This document shows, piece after piece, positions 6,296-8,836 of a DNA stretch of 8,836 nt (position 1 is its first letter; each line of letters opens with the position of its first letter). Below the pieces are notes generated by a model. It saw only the letters and a program-made list of their open reading frames with translations, was not told the origin of the DNA and searched no databases. This DNA is from Candidatus Nitrosomarinus sp. (GTDB lineage: Archaea > Thermoproteota > Nitrososphaeria > Nitrososphaerales > Nitrosopumilaceae). A program made the position numbers and the translations under genes. The stretch covers positions 1 to 8,836 of the forward strand of contig REGF01000045.1 in the NCBI GenBank assembly GCA_003702465.1, read 5' to 3'.

Positions 6296-7627
6296 TTATT
6301 TGAAATATTTTTTTAGGTCAATTTTATCAATTTTAGGAATTTTTGCCATTTCAAATCCTTCTGGACGTTTAGATGTTGAACGTGTTGCATCAATACCCAT
6401 TTTAGCAGTTTGTAGTTTCTTTTGGTCACTTGAGGGATCGAGACTAGAACCACGCACATTTTTAATAATTACTAAATCCTTATCGGCTTGGAATCTAGTT
6501 GCCATTGCATATTCAACAGATTCAGCATTGTTTGGATCAATGTCATCATCAACAACAGTTACTTGTTTAAGTGAACGATGAGATTCAAACGTTTTTTTAA
6601 TAATTTTTTTAGCATCTGAATCAGTTTTCTTTTTAATTTGAACAACAGCATGTAACCAATTTGAACCTCCATTTGTCATAGAAACCTGTTTGACTTGTGA
6701 AAAAGCTTTTTTCAATTCTCCATTTAGTTTAGATTCAATTGGCATTCCCATTAACAAACGATGTTCACCATAACCAGATAAAACATCATGGAAGATAGGA
6801 TTATTTCTAAAAAATAAATTCTCAATTTCAAAAATTGGTTGAGATCTTTTATGATCATAAGTTTGAAGCATTTCAACCATCCATTCTGGATGTACTTTAT
6901 CACGTAAAATTTTTCCCTCCATTACAATTTCTGATCCGGATGGTACATTCAATCCAGAAAAGGGAAGTGTTGATAAAGTTAATTTTCCACCTAACAAAGA
7001 ATTTGCAATATCAATTTCGTCTTTTCCCCAATCAAATTGATAAGCACCAGCAATGGATATTGCAGGATGAACACCAACAGTAATAGCAACTTTGAGATCT
7101 TCACCATGTTCTTTTGCATCAACAAAACATCGATGCAAATGACGACCTTCAACCATTCTTATTGAAAGATGTGTTTTATCAATAGGCATCATCCTATGAA
7201 AAGAGGAATTTTGTTTTCCGGTTTCAGGATTTTTGGCATAAGCAACTGAAGAAGTAATGAAAGGTCCTGATTCTTTTTCAAAATGAGTAACAATTGGCAT
7301 CAAATTGATGTTTTTTGATTTATTTTCCATAAATTTTCCATTAGGCACAATTTTTGGGGCTTTTGAGTTTTTTATTGCTGAAATTACTTTTTGATGGATA
7401 TTATTTTCTGTACCTCCAACTGCTAGGGCAAACCTATTTCTGGTTCCAACCAAGTTTGATACTAGTCTGAAATCACTTTCTTTGATATTTTCAAATAATA
7501 CTGCATGGGATTGATCTACTTTAGCAGTAATTCCAGCAATCTCATATTTCGTTGAGACTTTGGTTTTAATGGTTTTAAGCTCTTTAATTTTTTTAACTTT
7601 TGAAATATAATCTCTTAAATCACTCAT
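6296..7627 (-). CDS. UbiD-family decarboxylase (prenylated-FMN dependent), possible anhydromevalonate phosphate decarboxylase
   Basis: The 443-residue protein spans the whole UbiD fold. Residues 141-147 (SSFHRMM) carry the Arg (R145) that contacts the prenyl-FMN cofactor. VPSGSEIVMEGKI at 228-240 holds the acidic pair E233/E237 at the active site, and the C-terminal part includes the usual GIDATR segment. UbiD enzymes perform reversible non-oxidative decarboxylation of unsaturated acids. Bacterial UbiD is about 490 residues, while archaeal members are near this shorter length. In Aeropyrum pernix a UbiD homologue makes isopentenyl phosphate from trans-anhydromevalonate 5-phosphate in the modified mevalonate pathway. 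Most archaea lack the classical decarboxylase, so that role is the leading guess here, not a proof. The first four codons overlap the preceding PAC3-like gene by eight bases (ATGAGTGA), so translation is probably coupled. Confidence 0.88.
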   Translation of the reverse strand: MSDLRDYISKVKKIKELKTIKTKVSTKYEIAGITAKVDQSHAVLFENIKESDFRLVSNLVGTRNRFALAVGGTENNIHQKVISAIKNSKAPKIVPNGKFMENKSKNINLMPIVTHFEKESGPFITSSVAYAKNPETGKQNSSFHRMMPIDKTHLSIRMVEGRHLHRCFVDAKEHGEDLKVAITVGVHPAISIAGAYQFDWGKDEIDIANSLLGGKLTLSTLPFSGLNVPSGSEIVMEGKILRDKVHPEWMVEMLQTYDHKRSQPIFEIENLFFRNNPIFHDVLSGYGEHRLLMGMPIESKLNGELKKAFSQVKQVSMTNGGSNWLHAVVQIKKKTDSDAKKIIKKTFESHRSLKQVTVVDDDIDPNNAESVEYAMATRFQADKDLVIIKNVRGSSLDPSSDQKKLQTAKMGIDATRSTSKRPEGFEMAKIPKIDKIDLKKYFK

Positions 7628-7961
7628 TTTCTATCATTTCCATTACTTCAGACATTAAGGCTTTTGCGGTTGATGGTTCTAATTCATTTTTAACAAATAT
7701 TGATACTAGTGCAATACCCTTCATTTTCGTACTGATTCGTTCAGAAATTAATCTTAAAAATAATGATTCATTTTTTGATGGGATTATAGTTGTTGTAGTT
7801 GGAGTAGGTCCAGTTGCCAAAGAAATAGTCATTGAACCAATCTTATCCTTATCCTCAGAAACTGAAATAAAAAATCCATTTTCAAATTTTTGAGTTCTTA
7901 AAGAAAAAGTACGATTTTCTAATTTAACAATTTTATTTAGAAATCCATTTAAAGAATTCAA
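7620..7961 (-). CDS. Small alpha/beta protein resembling proteasome assembly chaperone 3 (PAC3-like)
   Basis: The 113-residue product starts with TTG. No ATG occurs before residue 44, and starting there would remove two conserved-looking strands, so the TTG start is favoured. Predicted order: strands RTFSLRTQKF (17-26) and GFFISVSE (29-36), then KIGSMTISLATG (40-51), a Pro/Thr-rich loop, strand TTTIIPS, helix SLFLRLISERISTKM (66-80), strand GIALVSIFVK (82-91), and a C-terminal helix (97-112). This matches the order in eukaryotic PAC3: a GTLVSLE strand, a TTKVLLG strand with DEPLIHVFAKNL helix, an AVLLAVAVK strand and a last helix. The similarity is from memory and pattern only. If right, it would help assemble 20S proteasome alpha rings. 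It overlaps the UbiD gene by eight bases and lies 35 bases after the zinc protein gene. Confidence 0.75.
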   Translation of the reverse strand: MNSLNGFLNKIVKLENRTFSLRTQKFENGFFISVSEDKDKIGSMTISLATGPTPTTTTIIPSKNESLFLRLISERISTKMKGIALVSIFVKNELEPSTAKALMSEVMEMIENE

Positions 7962-7996
7962 TAATTTTCAAACTAATCTTATGCTTTTAATGCTAT

Positions 7997-8434
7997 TCAT
8001 TGATTTTCTGGATTTTTTTTACACTTTTTTTCATGCTTATCAATAAACACATAGAGTTTACCACAAAATTGACAAGCTGTTTTTTCTTTACCTTTTGTTG
8101 TTGTTTTAGTTGTTTTTGCTTTAGTTGTTTTTGCTTTAGTTGTTTTTGACTTTGGTTTTCCGGCAGCTTCAGCAACTAATTCTTCTTCCATTGCAGCAAT
8201 AGAGTTTGTTTCTACCTCCTCTGCAGAATCAGCTTCTACTCTTGCACGAAGTTTTGCTTTGTACTTCAAATTTCGTGGTTTTGTTCTTAATCTATATCCA
8301 CAACAAGGACACCAAAGGCCTTCCCATTTAATGAAAATTTCACAAATTTGACATCTTCTTTGTCCAGATGCATATCTACCTGTTCCAACTGGTTTTTGAG
8401 CTTTATATCTAACACAGATGCCTTTGCATGTCAT
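7997..8434 (-). CDS. Two-module zinc-binding protein with a Lys/Thr repeat linker
   Basis: The 145-residue protein has two Cys-rich modules. The N-terminal one has C3 and C7, then C28-x2-C31, then C42-x-C44-C45 in the segment from SGQRRCQICEIFIKW to LWCPCCGYRLRTKPRN, like a treble-clef or rubredoxin-type zinc site. The middle (about 66-92) is acidic, then comes a Lys/Thr-rich linker built from a five-residue repeat (KTTKA, residues about 96-112). The C-terminal module is a C2HC finger: C121-x2-C124-x9-H134-x3-C138. The basic linker resembles histone H1-like tails. Nucleic-acid binding is a reasonable inference; I know of no assigned function. Close homologues of the N-terminal module are, by recollection, found in ammonia-oxidising archaea. 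It has its own promoter and may lead the minus-strand run toward 5749. Confidence 0.85.
   Translation of the reverse strand: MTCKGICVRYKAQKPVGTGRYASGQRRCQICEIFIKWEGLWCPCCGYRLRTKPRNLKYKAKLRARVEADSAEEVETNSIAAMEEELVAEAAGKPKSKTTKAKTTKAKTTKTTTKGKEKTACQFCGKLYVFIDKHEKKCKKNPENQ
8105..8149 (+). repeat. Three tandem 15-base units inside the zinc-protein gene
   Basis: The unit tttagttgtttttgc occurs at 8105, 8120 and 8135, the third differing only in its last base. It is in frame and encodes KTTKA on the minus strand. The copies could gain or lose units by slippage, giving length variation of the basic linker without breaking the reading frame. Confidence 0.9.
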
Positions 8435-8460
8435 TTTAGTATTTTATATAGAAATTGTAA

Positions 8461-8470
8461 CTATATAAGC
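8461..8470 (-). promoter_or_regulatory. TATA box of the zinc-protein gene
   Basis: Read on the minus strand, gcttatatag is a strong archaeal TATA match. Its centre is about 31 bases from the ATG at 8434, implying a transcript start roughly five bases before the start codon. A second AT-rich run at 8441-8450 is too close to the ATG to be the main box. Confidence 0.55.
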
Positions 8471-8550
8471 ATGGATCGCTAAAAATTATAAAAAATAAAA
8501 ATTAATAATAAAATTATTACAAGTTTTTTTATAAGAGAATTATAATTTTC

Positions 8551-8568
8551 AAAAAAAATAAAAAAAAA
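8551..8568 (-). terminator. Candidate T-tract terminator of the Cys-repeat gene
   Basis: Read on the minus strand this is eight T, one A, then eight T, about 100 bases past the stop codon of the repeat gene. Archaeal transcription typically ends at such T-tracts without needing a hairpin. Other T-rich runs in the same gap could do the job as well. Confidence 0.4.
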
Positions 8569-8665
8569 GACAATAAATAGTTATAGATAATTTTTTAATG
8601 ATATTTTCTTATTTGATTACAAATTTGTGTAATTTTTTAAAATTAAAAAAATATTTTTGAAACAA

Positions 8666-8836
8666 TTATGGAATCACACAAGTGTTTGTTGCTTCATCAA
8701 ATACAGTTCCAGCTCCACATTTTGAATTAGTTTGAGTGCCTTCTAAAAGACAAGTGTTTGTTGCTTCATCAAATACAGTTCCAGCTCCACATTTTGAATT
8801 AGTTTGAGTGCCTTCTAAAAGACAAGTGTTTGTTGC
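8666..8836 (-). CDS. 3' end of a Cys-rich repeat protein, probably secreted or surface-bound
   Basis: The minus-strand frame is open from the right window edge to a TAA at 8666-8668 and gives the last 56 residues. It consists of a 24-residue unit, seen twice in full plus a partial copy, ending CVIP. Each unit is CLLEGTQTNSK then CGAGTVFDEATNT, so Cys residues alternate at 10- and 12-residue intervals. The CGAGTVFDEATNTC pattern is one I associate with surface or secreted repeat proteins in marine ammonia-oxidising archaea (recollection), where the Cys pairs would form disulfides outside the cell. The N terminus, and thus any signal peptide or other domain, lies outside the window. The frame is unbroken across the repeats, with three-base-multiple periodicity (72), so it is a coding repeat. 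Confidence 0.82.
   Translation of the reverse strand, partial: ATNTCLLEGTQTNSKCGAGTVFDEATNTCLLEGTQTNSKCGAGTVFDEATNTCVIP
8678..8836. repeat. Perfect 72-base tandem repeat (two full copies and a partial third)
   Basis: The copies begin at 8678, 8750 and 8822; the third is cut by the window edge. I see no base difference between the two full copies, including third codon positions. There are no spacers between copies and the unit is coding, so it is not a CRISPR array. The array continues past the window, and its copy number is unknown. Confidence 0.93.

Larger units (their letters stand above)
8435..8665. other. AT-rich intergenic stretch without a recognised gene
   Basis: This 231-base gap is very AT-rich, with many A and T runs. 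Besides the TATA box at 8461-8470 and the T-tract at 8551-8568 (minus), I see no open frame of useful length and no convincing folded RNA. Most of it is probably the untranslated 3' region of the Cys-repeat gene and the upstream region of the zinc-protein gene. Confidence 0.6.

Noticed and set aside
6300..6581. Plus-strand open frame opposite the UbiD gene
   Set aside because: The UbiD frame carries clear family motifs; the opposite frame is an artefact of its codon use. The same applies to 6835-7083 and 7600-7893.
7993..8175. Second minus-strand frame with Lys/Gln repeats inside the zinc-protein gene
   Set aside because: It is a frame-shifted reading of the 15-base repeats and lacks the zinc-binding Cys and His of the true frame.
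8678..8836. CRISPR-like direct repeats
   Set aside because: The 72-base units abut without spacers and form a continuous coding frame, so this is a protein repeat array.

Overview
The window looks like chromosomal DNA of a marine ammonia-oxidising archaeon (Thaumarchaeota/Nitrososphaerota, Nitrosopumilus-like). The basis is an AT-rich, densely packed genome with archaeal TATA-like boxes about 26 bases before several start codons. It also carries an F420-type NADP oxidoreductase, a Pyrococcus-type alanine aminotransferase, an archaeal tRNA-Arg, an archaeal-size UbiD decarboxylase, a small treble-clef/zinc-finger protein and a secreted-type Cys repeat protein. The lineage comes from remembered family resemblance, not a database search. 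No mobile element, integrase, CRISPR array or defence system is evident, so this reads as core genome.

Layout. Bases 1-532 (minus) hold most of a histidine phosphatase whose 3' end lies outside the window. Bases 585-1893 (plus) hold a tight three-gene group: F420:NADP oxidoreductase, a two-helix membrane protein, and a flavin/F420 split-barrel protein. These converge on an alanine-type aminotransferase (1887-3062, minus, TTG start). A tRNA-Arg(TCG) at 3107-3181 is divergent from the aminotransferase. It is followed by a two-helix membrane-anchored protein (3223-3714, plus), which overlaps by 37 bases the convergent end of a five-helix membrane protein with an internal His/Asp-rich duplication (3678-4271, minus). 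Three uncharacterised small proteins follow on the plus strand (4391-5741).

The right part is read on the minus strand. From 8434 leftward it holds a two-module zinc protein, a 113-residue protein resembling proteasome assembly chaperone PAC3, a UbiD-family decarboxylase that overlaps the PAC3-like gene by 8 bases, and a hotdog acyl-CoA thioesterase. An AT-rich gap (8435-8665) separates these from the 3' end of a Cys-repeat protein. That protein's 72-base coding repeats are identical at the nucleotide level.

How the genes relate. The clearest shared theme is F420/flavin redox in the 585-1893 group. The UbiD protein may be the anhydromevalonate phosphate decarboxylase of the archaeal mevalonate (lipid) pathway. 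Most other genes look like separate housekeeping units. The best leads for something undescribed are the PAC3-like protein, the membrane protein with a duplicated D-x3-H-x12-H pattern, the repeat protein, and the tRNA with an A3/C70 mismatch.
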